64,000 nucleotides of DNA. Origin: Kushneria pakistanensis (GTDB lineage: Bacteria > Pseudomonadota > Gammaproteobacteria > Pseudomonadales > Halomonadaceae). Where the stretch lies: contig NZ_BMZM01000002.1 in the NCBI RefSeq assembly GCF_014652795.1, positions 1 to 64,000 on the forward strand. The letters are read 5' to 3'. The translations under genes and the position numbers were made by a program. Shown here one piece after another: positions 28,403-37,436 of the stretch. Under the pieces are notes generated by a model. It saw only the letters and a program-made list of their open reading frames with translations. It searched no databases and was not told where the DNA came from. How positions within the stretch are numbered: position 1 is the first letter of the stretch; each line of letters begins with the position of its first letter.

Positions 28403-28478
28403 CGGGCGCCGTTGAATCCGGAGTATCCATCCCGAGCCTCGCAGGGACCTTTCTCCTGCTGCAGCGCCCCTCGGGCGG
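28403..28478 (-). promoter_or_regulatory. S-adenosylhomocysteine (SAH) riboswitch
   Basis: In the ahcY leader the minus strand has the SAH riboswitch core: CCGAGGGGCGCTGCAGC, then GAGGCTCGGG closing the first helix, then AACGGCGCCCGC pairing back as a pseudoknot. This layout and the location upstream of ahcY match the known family, which switches ahcY on when SAH accumulates. An extra hairpin (GCCCCAC/GTGGGGC) lies just upstream at about 28483-28502. Confidence 0.9.
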
Positions 28479-28522
28479 ACATGACGCCCCACGAAGGGGT
28501 GGGGCATGAAAATCTGGTGCAA

Positions 28523-28553
28523 ATTATAGCGGGCCGGCGCCTTTAATGGTCAA
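28523..28553 (-). promoter_or_regulatory. Probable sigma-70 promoter of ahcY
   Basis: Minus strand TTGACC (28548-28553) and a perfect TATAAT (28523-28528) with a 19-bp spacer. It lies just upstream of the hairpin and SAH riboswitch. The spacer is longer than the usual 17 bp. Confidence 0.65.
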
Positions 28554-28623
28554 TACCGGAGATAAAAGCTGCCGACCTGCTATCGTACTATCGGCACCAG
28601 AGCCGTAAACACGAGATCACATC

Positions 28624-29889
28624 TCAGTGATTTTTCGATGACGATGATGTTTCACCAACGCCTGGCACCACATACCCCACCAGTTTGCCGATGGTCAGTC
28701 CCTGCACCAGGATCGAGAACAGCACGATGATGTAGGTGATCATCACGATCGCCTCACGATACTCGCTTTCCGGCAGGCCCAGCGCCAGCGCTACCGAAAT
28801 GCCGCCACGCAGCCCGCCCCAGGTCAGCACGCGCGTCGTACCAGGGCGATAGTCAACCCAGCGACGCATGGCCATCATCGGCAGCCCGATGGTCACAAGC
28901 CTCACCAACAGGATGGCAATGATCAGCGGTCCGGCCACCAACAGATAGCTCCATTCGAACGGAATCAGCAAGAGCTCAAGGCCAATCAGGACAAACAGCA
29001 CCGCGTTGAGGATCTCGTCGATCAACTCCCAGAAGCCGTCCACGTAGCGCCGAGTGTTGTCCGACATTGCAAGCTCACGACCGCGATTGCCAATGAAAAG
29101 CCCGGCAATGACCATCGCAATGGGACCTGACACTTCCAGCCAGGTCGCCAGTGCATAGCCGCCCAGCACCAGTGCCAGACTGATCAGCACCTCAACCTGA
29201 TACTGATCGATGCTTTTCATCATCCGATAGGCGACATACCCCATCACCAGGCCCAGCAACAGACCGCCGCCGGCCTCTTCGGCAAAAAGCGCCAGCGAAT
29301 GCGTGGGTGTGAGCTGTTCACCGGCCGTGACTGCGCCAACCAGCAGGGTAAAGACCACCACGGCCACGCCATCGTTGAAGAGCGACTCACCGACAATCTT
29401 GATCTCCATGTCCTCCGGCGCACCGGCGCTTTGCATGATGCCCAGCACCGCGATCGGGTCGGTGGGTGAAATCAGCGCGCCAAAGACCAGGCAGTAGAGA
29501 TACGGCACCTCGATATGAAAGGTGGCAAAGAGCCACCAGGCAGCACTGCCGATGGCCAGCGTCGAGACCACCACGCCGATCGAGGCCAGAAATCCGATCG
29601 AGTAGCGATAGCGTTTGAGCTTATCGATATCCACGTGCAGGGCACCGGCGAACAGCAGAAACGACAGCATGCCGTCCATCAGCAGCGTGTTGAAGTTGAT
29701 GCTGCCCAGCCACTGTTCGGTCAGATCGGTGATATAGGTAAAGCCCAGATGATCCAGCGCGATCAGCCCCAGCGACATCAAAAGGGCGATGACCATGACC
29801 CCGATGGTGGCCGGCAACCGAACAAAGCGGTAGTTGAACCACGCAAAAAGCGCAGTGATGGTAATAAAGAGTGCAGCAATATTAAGCAT
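28624..29889 (-). CDS. Sodium:proton antiporter, CPA1/NhaP type
   Basis: A 421-residue protein with about 12 transmembrane helices. It matches the Na+/H+ exchanger fold: AGALHVDIDKL near residue 82, FGALISPTDPIAVLGIMQSA near residue 136, GESLFNDGVAVVVFTLL near residue 166 (paired Asp at the transport site) and TWGGLRGGISVALALGLP near residue 353. It probably exports Na+ for halotolerance and pH control. It lies between metK and ahcY on the same strand, but gaps of 150-240 bp suggest separate transcripts. Confidence 0.9.
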   Translation of the reverse strand: MLNIAALFITITALFAWFNYRFVRLPATIGVMVIALLMSLGLIALDHLGFTYITDLTEQWLGSINFNTLLMDGMLSFLLFAGALHVDIDKLKRYRYSIGFLASIGVVVSTLAIGSAAWWLFATFHIEVPYLYCLVFGALISPTDPIAVLGIMQSAGAPEDMEIKIVGESLFNDGVAVVVFTLLVGAVTAGEQLTPTHSLALFAEEAGGGLLLGLVMGYVAYRMMKSIDQYQVEVLISLALVLGGYALATWLEVSGPIAMVIAGLFIGNRGRELAMSDNTRRYVDGFWELIDEILNAVLFVLIGLELLLIPFEWSYLLVAGPLIIAILLVRLVTIGLPMMAMRRWVDYRPGTTRVLTWGGLRGGISVALALGLPESEYREAIVMITYIIVLFSILVQGLTIGKLVGYVVPGVGETSSSSKNH

Positions 29890-29991
29890 GGGATTTTATC
29901 TGGTCGGTCCGATAGACATCTGTGTTGTTGATCCGTGGCGATGCAGGCACGGATCGATGGATGCCCATGAGCATAGTCCACGTTCAGCCAC

Positions 29992-30015
29992 AAAAAAGCC
30001 CACGCAGGCGTGGGC
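29992..30015 (-). terminator. Terminator of metK
   Basis: Stem GCCCACG/CGTGGGC with a 4-nt loop. On the minus strand it is followed by six T residues, 30 bp after the metK stop. Confidence 0.85.
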
Positions 30016-30045
30016 TTGATCGGATCAATCGGACAGACTGACGAC

Positions 30046-31266
30046 TCAAAGACCGGCAGCGGCCCTGAGCGCTTCGGCGCGGTCCACCTTCTCCCAGGGG
30101 AAGGCCGTGAAGGTCTCGGTCTGCATTTCACCGCTGGTATCCTTCCAGCGATAGGTATGCTCGAAGGGCTCACGGCCGAAATGTCCATAAGCGGCGGTGA
30201 GCTGATACATCGGATGCAGAAGATCAAGCATGCGCGTGATCGCATAGGGACGCAGATCGAAATGCTCGCGCACCAGCTCGATGATCTTGTCATCACTGAT
30301 TTTGCCGGTACCGAAGGTATTGATGGCCACCGAGGTCGGCTCGGCCACCCCGATGGCGTATGAGACCTGGATCTCGCACTTCTCGGCAATGCCGGAGGCC
30401 ACCACGTTCTTGGCCACATAACGCCCGGCATAGGCCGCACTGCGATCCACCTTGGAAGGGTCCTTGCCGGAGAAGGCACCGCCCCCGTGGCGCGCCATGC
30501 CGCCGTAGGTATCCACGATGATCTTGCGCCCGGTCAGGCCGCAGTCACCCACCGGCCCGCCAATCACGAACTTGCCGGTCGGGTTGATATGAAAGCGCGT
30601 GGATTCGGTAATCCACTCGGCGGGCAGCACATCACGAATGATCAGCTCTTCCACGGCGTGACGCAGCTCTTCCTGCGAGATGCTCTCGTCATGCTGGGTA
30701 GACAGCACCACCGCATCCACGGCCACCGGCCGGCCATCCTCACCATAGCGAAAGGTCACCTGACTCTTGGCATCAGGACGCAGCCAGGAGAGCGTGCCGT
30801 TCTTGCGAAGCTCCGACTGGCGCTCGACCAGCCGATGCGAGTAGTGGATCGGCGCCGGCATGTAGGACGGCGTCTCATTGGTGGCGTAACCAAACATCAG
30901 CCCCTGGTCACCGGCGCCCTGATCCTCGGGTCGGGTACGATCGACGCCCTGGGCAATATCGATGCTCTGCTTGCCGATCAGATTGAGTACGCCGCAGGTG
31001 GCCCCATCAAAACCGACGTCGGAGGAGGTATAGCCGATATCCAGGATGACCTGGCGCACCAGATCTTCCAGATCCACCCAGGCGCTGGTGGTGATCTCGC
31101 CGGCCACGATCGCGACTCCCGTCTTGACCAGCGTCTCGCATGCCACGCGTGCCTGCTTGTCCCGGGCGATCAGGGCATCGAGCACCGCATCGGAAATCTG
31201 GTCGGCAATCTTGTCAGGATGGCCTTCGGATACGGATTCGGAGGTAAACAGGGAGTATTCGCTCAT
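30046..31266 (-). CDS. metK: S-adenosylmethionine synthetase
   Basis: A 406-residue cytosolic enzyme that makes SAM from methionine and ATP. The signatures are [20 protein letters not shown] near residue 7, [16 protein letters not shown] near residue 115 and [19 protein letters not shown] near residue 263. Some halomonad forms run longer than E. coli MetK (384). With ahcY and metF it belongs to the activated methyl cycle. Confidence 0.97.
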   Translation of the reverse strand: MSEYSLFTSESVSEGHPDKIADQISDAVLDALIARDKQARVACETLVKTGVAIVAGEITTSAWVDLEDLVRQVILDIGYTSSDVGFDGATCGVLNLIGKQSIDIAQGVDRTRPEDQGAGDQGLMFGYATNETPSYMPAPIHYSHRLVERQSELRKNGTLSWLRPDAKSQVTFRYGEDGRPVAVDAVVLSTQHDESISQEELRHAVEELIIRDVLPAEWITESTRFHINPTGKFVIGGPVGDCGLTGRKIIVDTYGGMARHGGGAFSGKDPSKVDRSAAYAGRYVAKNVVASGIAEKCEIQVSYAIGVAEPTSVAINTFGTGKISDDKIIELVREHFDLRPYAITRMLDLLHPMYQLTAAYGHFGREPFEHTYRWKDTSGEMQTETFTAFPWEKVDRAEALRAAAGL

Positions 31267-31567
31267 GAAAGCTCTGGGTCCTTTTGTCGCTCATTCCTGA
31301 GCAGGGGTTAAGAGGTTGGTCTTGTCGACACAGACCAAAAAGTTTACACCCGGTAAAAGCGAAGTGCCTAACCCGCACCCGTGCAGCATCTTCAAGCCCA
31401 TCACGCATATCGTTCATGACCGATGCCTGCACGGGATTACGGCCAGGCAGTGGCCCGGACTATCGCTGATGAAGCCTTTATCGGCAGGCGTGCATAAAAT
31501 GACAGGCTGAATGACGGGGAGACGACTGCCCCCTCCTGTTTCCTTACGTTTGAAAAAAGGTAGGCAC
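31267..31567. promoter_or_regulatory. Divergent promoter region between metK and the lactonase gene
   Basis: About 300 bp. The metK leader on the minus strand holds a hairpin TTGGTCT/AGACCAA (31316-31322 with 31332-31338), 50-70 nt upstream of the start. I do not recognise a SAM riboswitch in it. AAAAAAGGTAGGCAC just before 31568 is the ribosome site of the lactonase gene. Confidence 0.4.
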
Positions 31568-32569
31568 ATGTCATCATCGCAATCCCTTTTTGCCTATATC
31601 GGCTGTGGCGGCGCCGGCGAGGTCTGCCTCGTGCGCTACTCGCACGATAGCCTTGAGCTGATGCAGCGCGTGACGCTGCCCGATCTGGAAAAGGCCGGCG
31701 GCTCCATGCCACTGTGCCTGAGCCCTGACCAGCGCCATCTTTACGCTGCCGGCCGAGGCACCCCCATGGGCATTTTCACCTTTGCCATCGACACAGAAAG
31801 TCATCATCTATCCCCGGTGTCGACCTTTCCCATCGAGGAAAGCATCGCCTATCTGGCCTGCAGCAAAGACAATCGTCTCTTCTCGGCCTCTTATCACCAC
31901 CATCTAGTGGCCGCCTACGAGCTATCTCCTGAAGGAGAAGTACAAGGCGAACAGGGCCGCCGGGCTACCGATCCCAATGCCCACTGCATTCTTCCCGACC
32001 CCGATCAGCGCAACCTGCTCTTTACCAGCCTTGGCGGCGACCGGCTCTACTGCGCCAGTCTTGAAGCGCAACCGCCCTTTTTCGACACGACCGAGGTCAC
32101 GCTGCCTCATGGAACCGGTCCCAGGCACCTGATCTTCAACAAGGAGGGCACGCAGCTCTATCTGCTGGGCGAACTGGACGGTTCCATCACGCTGTTCGAC
32201 TATGACAGCCACACCCGGACGCTGACGGAAAGACAAAGGGTTATCGTGGACAAGGGCGAGGCCGACACTTTCTGGGCTGCGGATATTCATCTCGATGCCA
32301 AAGGCCGCTATCTGTTTGCCTCCGAGCGCAGCAGTTCACTGGTGACCTCCTTCGAAGTCGACATTGAGAGCGGCGAGCTCACACGCATTGACGCCTTTGA
32401 GGTCGAGTCGCAGCCCAGAGGGTTCGCGCTGGATGCCACCGGAGAAATCATGCTGGTGGCCGGCCAGGCCTCGCATCACGTAGCGGCCTATCGCCTTGAT
32501 GAGGGAAGGCTTGAGTTTATTGATCGCGTTGAAGTTGCTCAGTCACCGGACTGGGTGGAAATGGCCTGA
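31568..32569 (+). CDS. pgl: Beta-propeller lactonase (6-phosphogluconolactonase, YbhE type)
   Basis: A 333-residue seven-bladed propeller of the lactonase family (PF10282), about the length of E. coli YbhE/Pgl (331). Blade-like repeats include PLCLSPDQRHLYAAGRGTP, HCILPDPDQRNLLFTSLGGD, GTGPRHLIFNKEGTQLYLLG and DIHLDAKGRYLFASERSSS. It probably hydrolyses 6-phosphogluconolactone in the pentose phosphate pathway. ATG 31568 follows AAAGG. zwf and edd are not in this window. Some propeller lactonases act on other sugars, so the substrate is a family inference. Confidence 0.82.
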   Translation: MSSSQSLFAYIGCGGAGEVCLVRYSHDSLELMQRVTLPDLEKAGGSMPLCLSPDQRHLYAAGRGTPMGIFTFAIDTESHHLSPVSTFPIEESIAYLACSKDNRLFSASYHHHLVAAYELSPEGEVQGEQGRRATDPNAHCILPDPDQRNLLFTSLGGDRLYCASLEAQPPFFDTTEVTLPHGTGPRHLIFNKEGTQLYLLGELDGSITLFDYDSHTRTLTERQRVIVDKGEADTFWAADIHLDAKGRYLFASERSSSLVTSFEVDIESGELTRIDAFEVESQPRGFALDATGEIMLVAGQASHHVAAYRLDEGRLEFIDRVEVAQSPDWVEMA

Positions 32570-32733
32570 GTGTGGATGACGGCAGGCGCCCAAGCGCGCC
32601 TGCAAAAGACGCCTTTTAATGCGCAAGGCGCTACCTGACAGCACGTCAGTGAAGAATGCATGGCTGCACATCAGGGTGTTTTCATGGGATCAGGCACCAT
32701 GAAGGCACCTGAGTAAAGCAGCGCTGATTTGCC

Positions 32734-33705
32734 CTACACCTGCCGCGAGGCCTCATCAAGATGCAGGATGGTATGGGCATTGGTGGCGCTGGTGGCCAGG
32801 ACATCGATCACGCCGGTGCGCAGTGCCCCCAGAATGCCGGCGGCCTTGGTGCTTTCGCTGGCAATCGCGATCACCTCGGGGATGCGCGCCAGATCCGGGA
32901 TGCTTAGTCCGATCACGCGTCCCTGCATGGGGGTATGGGATGGCCTGCCGTTCAGATCAATGAAGTCATAGCCCATCATGTCGCCCACCGTGCCGGATAG
33001 ACGCGCCTCGGCAATCTCCTGCGGCGAGAACCAGCCCATGCGCACCATGTTGCTGTCCTCGGAGAGATCTCCTATGCCGATCATGGCGATATCGGCACGC
33101 CGCGCGCGATCCAGCGTCTGGCGCACGGTGGGATTTTCCAGCATGGCATCGCGAAGTTCGGCGCTGGCCACCATGGCGGGTGCATAAAGGGTTTCACTTT
33201 CGCCGCCGAATCTGGCAGCCAGGCGTCGGCAGATATGATCAGGATTCATGTACTCTCCGGCGCGCAGCGAGCCGCCGATAGCGCAGATGAACGAGCACTG
33301 CCGGGTGCGCTGGTTAAAGACGTTGTCTGCCACGGTGCCCACGTTACGCCCCATGCCGACGGCCACCATGGTGCCGTCTTCCAGCGTTCTGGAAAGGTGA
33401 TCGGCCACCAGACTCGAGACCTCATGGCGCTGCTGGTCGGCATCGGCGCAGTCGAGCGCGATCAATGCCCGACGAATGCCGAAGCGACGAATCAGCGCCT
33501 GCTCGATCTCGGCCGCGACCGAAGGGTGGTGACGCACCCGAACATCGACAATGCCCTCGGTCTGCGCCCGCTTGAGCATGCGCCCGACCTTGATGCGGGA
33601 CATGCCCAGACGTACCGCAATCGCCTCCTGGGTTTCACCCTGCATGTAATACAGACTGGCAATCTCGGTCATCAGCGCGATATCGGGGTCGGCACGCTCG
33701 TTCAT
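32734..33705 (-). CDS. SorC/DeoR-type sugar-responsive transcription regulator
   Basis: A 323-residue regulator. The N-terminal helix-turn-helix is AVRLGMSRIKVGRMLKRAQT near residues 25-45. The sugar-phosphate-binding domain follows, with VAVGMGRNVGTVADNVF near residue 114, CAIGGSLRAGEY and ADIAMIGIGDLSED near residue 208. Members of this family respond to phosphorylated sugars, including EryD of erythritol operons. It sits next to the RpiB-like, DhaKL and TIM-like genes and likely controls them. Confidence 0.87.
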   Translation of the reverse strand: MNERADPDIALMTEIASLYYMQGETQEAIAVRLGMSRIKVGRMLKRAQTEGIVDVRVRHHPSVAAEIEQALIRRFGIRRALIALDCADADQQRHEVSSLVADHLSRTLEDGTMVAVGMGRNVGTVADNVFNQRTRQCSFICAIGGSLRAGEYMNPDHICRRLAARFGGESETLYAPAMVASAELRDAMLENPTVRQTLDRARRADIAMIGIGDLSEDSNMVRMGWFSPQEIAEARLSGTVGDMMGYDFIDLNGRPSHTPMQGRVIGLSIPDLARIPEVIAIASESTKAAGILGALRTGVIDVLATSATNAHTILHLDEASRQV

Positions 33706-33787
33706 GGGGGCTCCGGGGTAGTTACATGGCGCAAGTCGGGCGGGAAGATACCTGTAGATTTTGCCCCTGTCACAGACGCCTGAGCGT

Positions 33788-33824
33788 CAAAAGGGGCAGT
33801 ACGCCACCGGCGTGACTGCCCCTT
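33788..33824 (-). terminator. Terminator after the RpiB-like gene
   Basis: Stem AAGGGGCAGT/ACTGCCCCTT (33791-33800 with 33815-33824) extended by ACGCC/GGCGT inside. A TTTT tract follows on the minus strand. It separates the isomerase gene from the regulator gene. Confidence 0.8.
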
Positions 33825-33843
33825 CACGTTTGAACCTCTGATG

Positions 33844-34338
33844 TCACGCCTTCGAATCAGGGCTGTTGCCGGCGGCTACTTCACGCTCATAGGCCTCAAT
33901 GCGATCCACCTTGGCCTGCGAGCCACCGCCGCTGAACTCGCTTTCAAGGAAGGATTCGGCGATTTTCTTGGCCAGCTCCACTCCGATGACGCGGGCACCC
34001 ATGGTCAGTATCTGGGCATCGTTGCTCTTGCGGGCGCGCTCGGCCGAATAGGTGTCATGGGCCTGGGCGGCGCGAATGCCGGGTACCTTGTTGGCCGAGA
34101 TGGCCACGCCGATGCCGGTACCACAGACCAGGATGGCGCGATCAAACCGCCCTTCCTTCACGGCATGAGCCGCTGCAAAGGCGATATCGGGATAAAGCAC
34201 CGGCTCGGCATTGAAGGTCCCGAAGTCCTCGACCTCATGGCCCAGCCCGCGGACGTGCTCCAGCAGTGCCTGTTTCATGTCATAAGCCGCTTCGTCGCAT
34301 CCCAGTGCCACCCGCAGCGTGCTGTTTTGTGTCGCCAT
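33844..34338 (-). CDS. RpiB/LacAB-family sugar-phosphate isomerase
   Basis: A 164-residue isomerase. It has the catalytic Cys motif LVCGTGIGVAISANKVPGIR near residue 70 and the N-terminal GCDEAAYDMKQALLEHV. There DEAA replaces the DHAG usual in ribose-5-phosphate isomerase B, so the substrate may differ. In erythritol/erythrulose pathways the equivalent enzyme (EryI/DerI) converts D-erythrulose-4-phosphate to D-erythrose-4-phosphate. The divergent DhaKL and TIM-like genes fit that role; a plain ribose-5-phosphate isomerase is the alternative. Confidence 0.8.
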   Translation of the reverse strand: MATQNSTLRVALGCDEAAYDMKQALLEHVRGLGHEVEDFGTFNAEPVLYPDIAFAAAHAVKEGRFDRAILVCGTGIGVAISANKVPGIRAAQAHDTYSAERARKSNDAQILTMGARVIGVELAKKIAESFLESEFSGGGSQAKVDRIEAYEREVAAGNSPDSKA

Positions 34339-34719
34339 GTTGCCTCCTGAAAAGCCCTTGCGATGATTGACCCCTGAGATGGTATGCCAGGTCGATCATA
34401 TGAACAAAGCCCTTTCACATGATACAGAACAATGGTTGCAGCGGCCCGCTATCTCATTTGCCACCCTCAATGCATTTAAATCAATGACTTATAAAAACAA
34501 CGCCATAAGAAGGCGGCTCAACGGTTCCAACTAAAACCAAAGTATCATGCTTTGCGCGAATATCGAGCGCTACTATGGCACTTATTGATGCTTACAAATG
34601 AACAAGAACAGAACATTTTATCGAGCGCCCTTTTCAGGGCATCCGTCGAGGCAGCGGTGCCTTTCATCACTGCTCTGCCCGTCCTCCAGATCCGTTGTCG
34701 CCTCAGGAGTAGATTTGCC
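34339..34719. promoter_or_regulatory. Divergent control region between the RpiB-like and dhaKL genes
   Basis: 381 bp, AT-richer than the flanking genes. GAACA occurs several times (near 34402, 34427 and 34598-34609), possibly operator half-sites for the SorC-type regulator. CAGGAG at 34704-34709 is the dhaKL ribosome site. No promoter can be fixed with confidence. Confidence 0.4.
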
Positions 34720-36435
34720 ATGACCCGCCTTTATAACGACCCTACAGCGTTTGTGGATGAAGCGACCGAAGGCTTCGTGGCTGCACATTCCAACCGTGTC
34801 CGCCAGGTACCCGGTGGCGTCATCCGCAGCACGAAAAGTGCCCCTGATACCGTGGCGGTCGTCATTGGCGGCGGCTCCGGTCACTACCCGGCCTTTGCCG
34901 GCCTGGTCGGCCAGGGGCTGGCACACGGTGCCGCGATGGGCAATCTGTTTGCCTCGCCTTCGGCCCAGCAGATCTACTCGGTCGCCCGTGCGGCCAATAA
35001 CGGCGCCGGGGTGCTTCTGAGCTACGGCAATTATGCCGGCGACGTGCTGCACTTCGGTCAGGCCCGCGATCGTCTGGTCAGCGAGGGCATTCCGTGCGAA
35101 ATGGTCAAGGTCATCGATGATGTCTCCAGCGCCAGCCTTGAGGAGATTCAAAAGCGTCGTGGCATTGCCGGCGATCTGACCGTGTTCAAGATCGCCGCGG
35201 CCGCCGCCGAGGCCGGCTACTCGCTCGAAGAGGTCGTGCGCGTCACCGAGGCCGCCAACCTGCGCACCCGCTCCTTCGGCGTGGCCTTTGATGGCTGTAC
35301 CCTGCCCGGCGCCGAGGATGCCCTCTTTCACGTACCTGACGGCAAGATGGCCGTAGGCCTGGGGATTCACGGCGAGCCCGGTATCAGCGAACAGGACATC
35401 CCCACGGCTGATGCGCTGGCCGAGCTGCTGGTTGAAAGACTGCTGGAAGAGCTGCCCGAAGGCGTCAGCAGTGCCAGCGGCGCGCGCGCTTCGGTGCTGC
35501 TCAACGGCCTGGGTACGGTCAAGTATGAAGAGCTTTTCGTGGTCTATCGCCGCGTCACCCAACTGTTGAAAGATGCAGGCATCGAGATCGTCGAACCCGA
35601 GGTGGGCGAGCTGGTCACCAGTCTGGACATGGCTGGTGCCTCACTGACGCTGTTCTGGCTCGACGAAGAGCTCGAAAGGTTCTGGGCCGCGCCCTGCGAC
35701 ACCCCTGCCTACCGCAAGGGCAGCGTGACCGTCACCGAACAGCTCGATGCCGCCGAACTGGATATCCCCGACCCGGACGCCATTCCCGAGGCCACCGACG
35801 AGTCGAAGGAGGCCGCCGCCAGGGTGCTATCGGCACTGGAAGCCACCTACCGGGTCATCGAGGAAAACGAAGAGGAGTTCGGACGTATTGATGCCGTGGC
35901 CGGCGATGGCGATCACGGCATCGGCATGGCACGCGGCGGCAAGGCGGCCGTCGAGAAGGCGCGCGAGGTAAAAGAACGCGGCGCCGGTGCCGGGACGACA
36001 CTGCGCATGGCGGGTGACGCCTGGGCCGATCGGGCCGGTGGTACTTCGGGCGCCATCTGGGGCGCGGCGCTCCACTCATTGGCCATGGCCATCGGCGATG
36101 AGAAAAAGCCGGATGCTGCGCGCATTGCCCAGGGCGTGCGGGATGCCCGCGACAACATCATGCACTTTGGCAAGGCAAAGGTTGGCGACAAGACGCTGGT
36201 CGACGTACTGGTGCCCTTCAGCGAGGTGCTGGGCGAGCGCGTCGAGGCCGGTGATGATCTCAAAACAGCCTGGCAGGCCGGTGCCGAGCGCGCCGAACAG
36301 GCCGCGAAGAACACAGCCGATCTCGTGCCGAAAATCGGCCGGGCGAGGCCGCTGGCGGAAAAAAGCAAGGGCACACCGGATGCCGGCGCCGTGTCGCTAT
36401 CCATGATCATCCGCGCCGTTGTGGATGTGCTGTAA
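34720..36435 (+). CDS. Dihydroxyacetone/erythrulose kinase, fused DhaK-DhaL
   Basis: A 571-residue ATP-dependent kinase. The DhaK domain (about residues 1-335) has GGGSGHYPAFAGLVGQGLAH near residue 50 and the substrate-binding His in GLGIHGEPGISEQD near residue 217. The DhaL nucleotide domain (about 365-571) has AVAGDGDHGIGMARGG near residue 393 and DRAGGTSGAIWG near residue 436. ATG 34720 with AGGAG is preferred over the in-frame start at 34552. The same architecture occurs in dihydroxyacetone kinases and in the tetrulose kinases LerK/DerK. The next gene is 34 bp away. Confidence 0.9.
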   Translation: MTRLYNDPTAFVDEATEGFVAAHSNRVRQVPGGVIRSTKSAPDTVAVVIGGGSGHYPAFAGLVGQGLAHGAAMGNLFASPSAQQIYSVARAANNGAGVLLSYGNYAGDVLHFGQARDRLVSEGIPCEMVKVIDDVSSASLEEIQKRRGIAGDLTVFKIAAAAAEAGYSLEEVVRVTEAANLRTRSFGVAFDGCTLPGAEDALFHVPDGKMAVGLGIHGEPGISEQDIPTADALAELLVERLLEELPEGVSSASGARASVLLNGLGTVKYEELFVVYRRVTQLLKDAGIEIVEPEVGELVTSLDMAGASLTLFWLDEELERFWAAPCDTPAYRKGSVTVTEQLDAAELDIPDPDAIPEATDESKEAAARVLSALEATYRVIEENEEEFGRIDAVAGDGDHGIGMARGGKAAVEKAREVKERGAGAGTTLRMAGDAWADRAGGTSGAIWGAALHSLAMAIGDEKKPDAARIAQGVRDARDNIMHFGKAKVGDKTLVDVLVPFSEVLGERVEAGDDLKTAWQAGAERAEQAAKNTADLVPKIGRARPLAEKSKGTPDAGAVSLSMIIRAVVDVL

Positions 36436-36469
36436 GCCACCCATCACGGTCTGACCACAGGAGAGAGAC

Positions 36470-37240
36470 ATGTCTGCACCCCTGCTCATCGGTACCAGCC
36501 TCAAGATGTATTTCGGCTATCAGCAAACGCTTGACTGGTGCCGCCAGGTGGCTGATATCGCTCAACGCCATCCTGCCGTGACGCAGGGGCATGCGGCACT
36601 TTTCATCATGCCCTCGTTTCCGACCCTGGCGCCGGTGCTGGAAATCGTGCGCGACACCGACATTCGCATCGGGGCGCAGAACCTTTCCGACCAGCCGCCA
36701 GGCGCCTGGACCGGGGAAGTCAGCGCCGCCATGCTCGCCGAGATGGGCTGTCGCTGTGTGGAGATCGGCCACGCCGAACGCCGCCGCCACTTCCATGAAG
36801 ATGAAGCATTGATCGCCGCCAAGACCGCACTGGCCATGGCACAGGGGCTTTCCCCCGTGCTGTGCGTGGGAGAAGTTGATGAAGGCGACCCGGGTTTGGC
36901 GGCCAGCGAGTGCATCCGCCAGATCGACAGTGTGCTGGCCGACACACCGCAACCTCGAGGTGCGGATCTGATCGTGGCCTATGAGCCGCACTGGGCCATT
37001 GGTGCCAGTCAGCCGGCGTCCAGTGAGCATATCAGTACCGTGTGCCTGAAACTTCAGGCGCATCTGGATGCCCATGGCGGCGGGCGCGTCATCTATGGTG
37101 GCAGCGCCGGCCCCGGGCTGTTATCCCGCCTTGAAGGCAGTGTGCAGGGCATGTTTCTGGGGCGCTTTGTGCACGATGCCCGCGCCTTTGAGCAGATTCT
37201 CGATGAGGTCATGACGCTTCAGGCGGCATCGCATCAGTAG
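36470..37240 (+). CDS. Triose-phosphate isomerase family protein, EryH/LerI-like
   Basis: A 256-residue TIM barrel. The catalytic residues are Lys in GTSLKMYFGY, His in EIGHAERRRHF near residue 101 and Glu in VAYEPHWAIGA near residue 171; the phosphate loop is IYGGSAGPG. The N-terminal Asn normally two residues before Lys is Ser here, and loop 6 is atypical. As I recall, EryH-type (TpiA2) enzymes also start GTS-x-KM. It follows the DhaKL kinase in the same operon and may isomerise L-erythrulose-1-phosphate. A second ordinary TIM is the alternative. Confidence 0.82.
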   Translation: MSAPLLIGTSLKMYFGYQQTLDWCRQVADIAQRHPAVTQGHAALFIMPSFPTLAPVLEIVRDTDIRIGAQNLSDQPPGAWTGEVSAAMLAEMGCRCVEIGHAERRRHFHEDEALIAAKTALAMAQGLSPVLCVGEVDEGDPGLAASECIRQIDSVLADTPQPRGADLIVAYEPHWAIGASQPASSEHISTVCLKLQAHLDAHGGGRVIYGGSAGPGLLSRLEGSVQGMFLGRFVHDARAFEQILDEVMTLQAASHQ

Positions 37241-37436
37241 CGGCCTGTTCCCTGATGCGCCATTTTCGGCACATCCTTCTTGAAACCCGGGGGGCGACAT
37301 CACCATTTCATACAGCTACTCTTGGCGAATAAACATGTGCGCACTCAATGCGGACGCTGACGCCATGACGCATCTATCCGATCGGTGACGCCAGCGCCCC
37401 ACTCACTACCACCAGCAGGCAGGAGCTCTCCAAGAT

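Noticed and set aside
31267-31400. SAM riboswitch upstream of metK
   Set aside because: There is a hairpin, but none of the SAM-I, SAM-II or SAM-V core sequences could be recognised.
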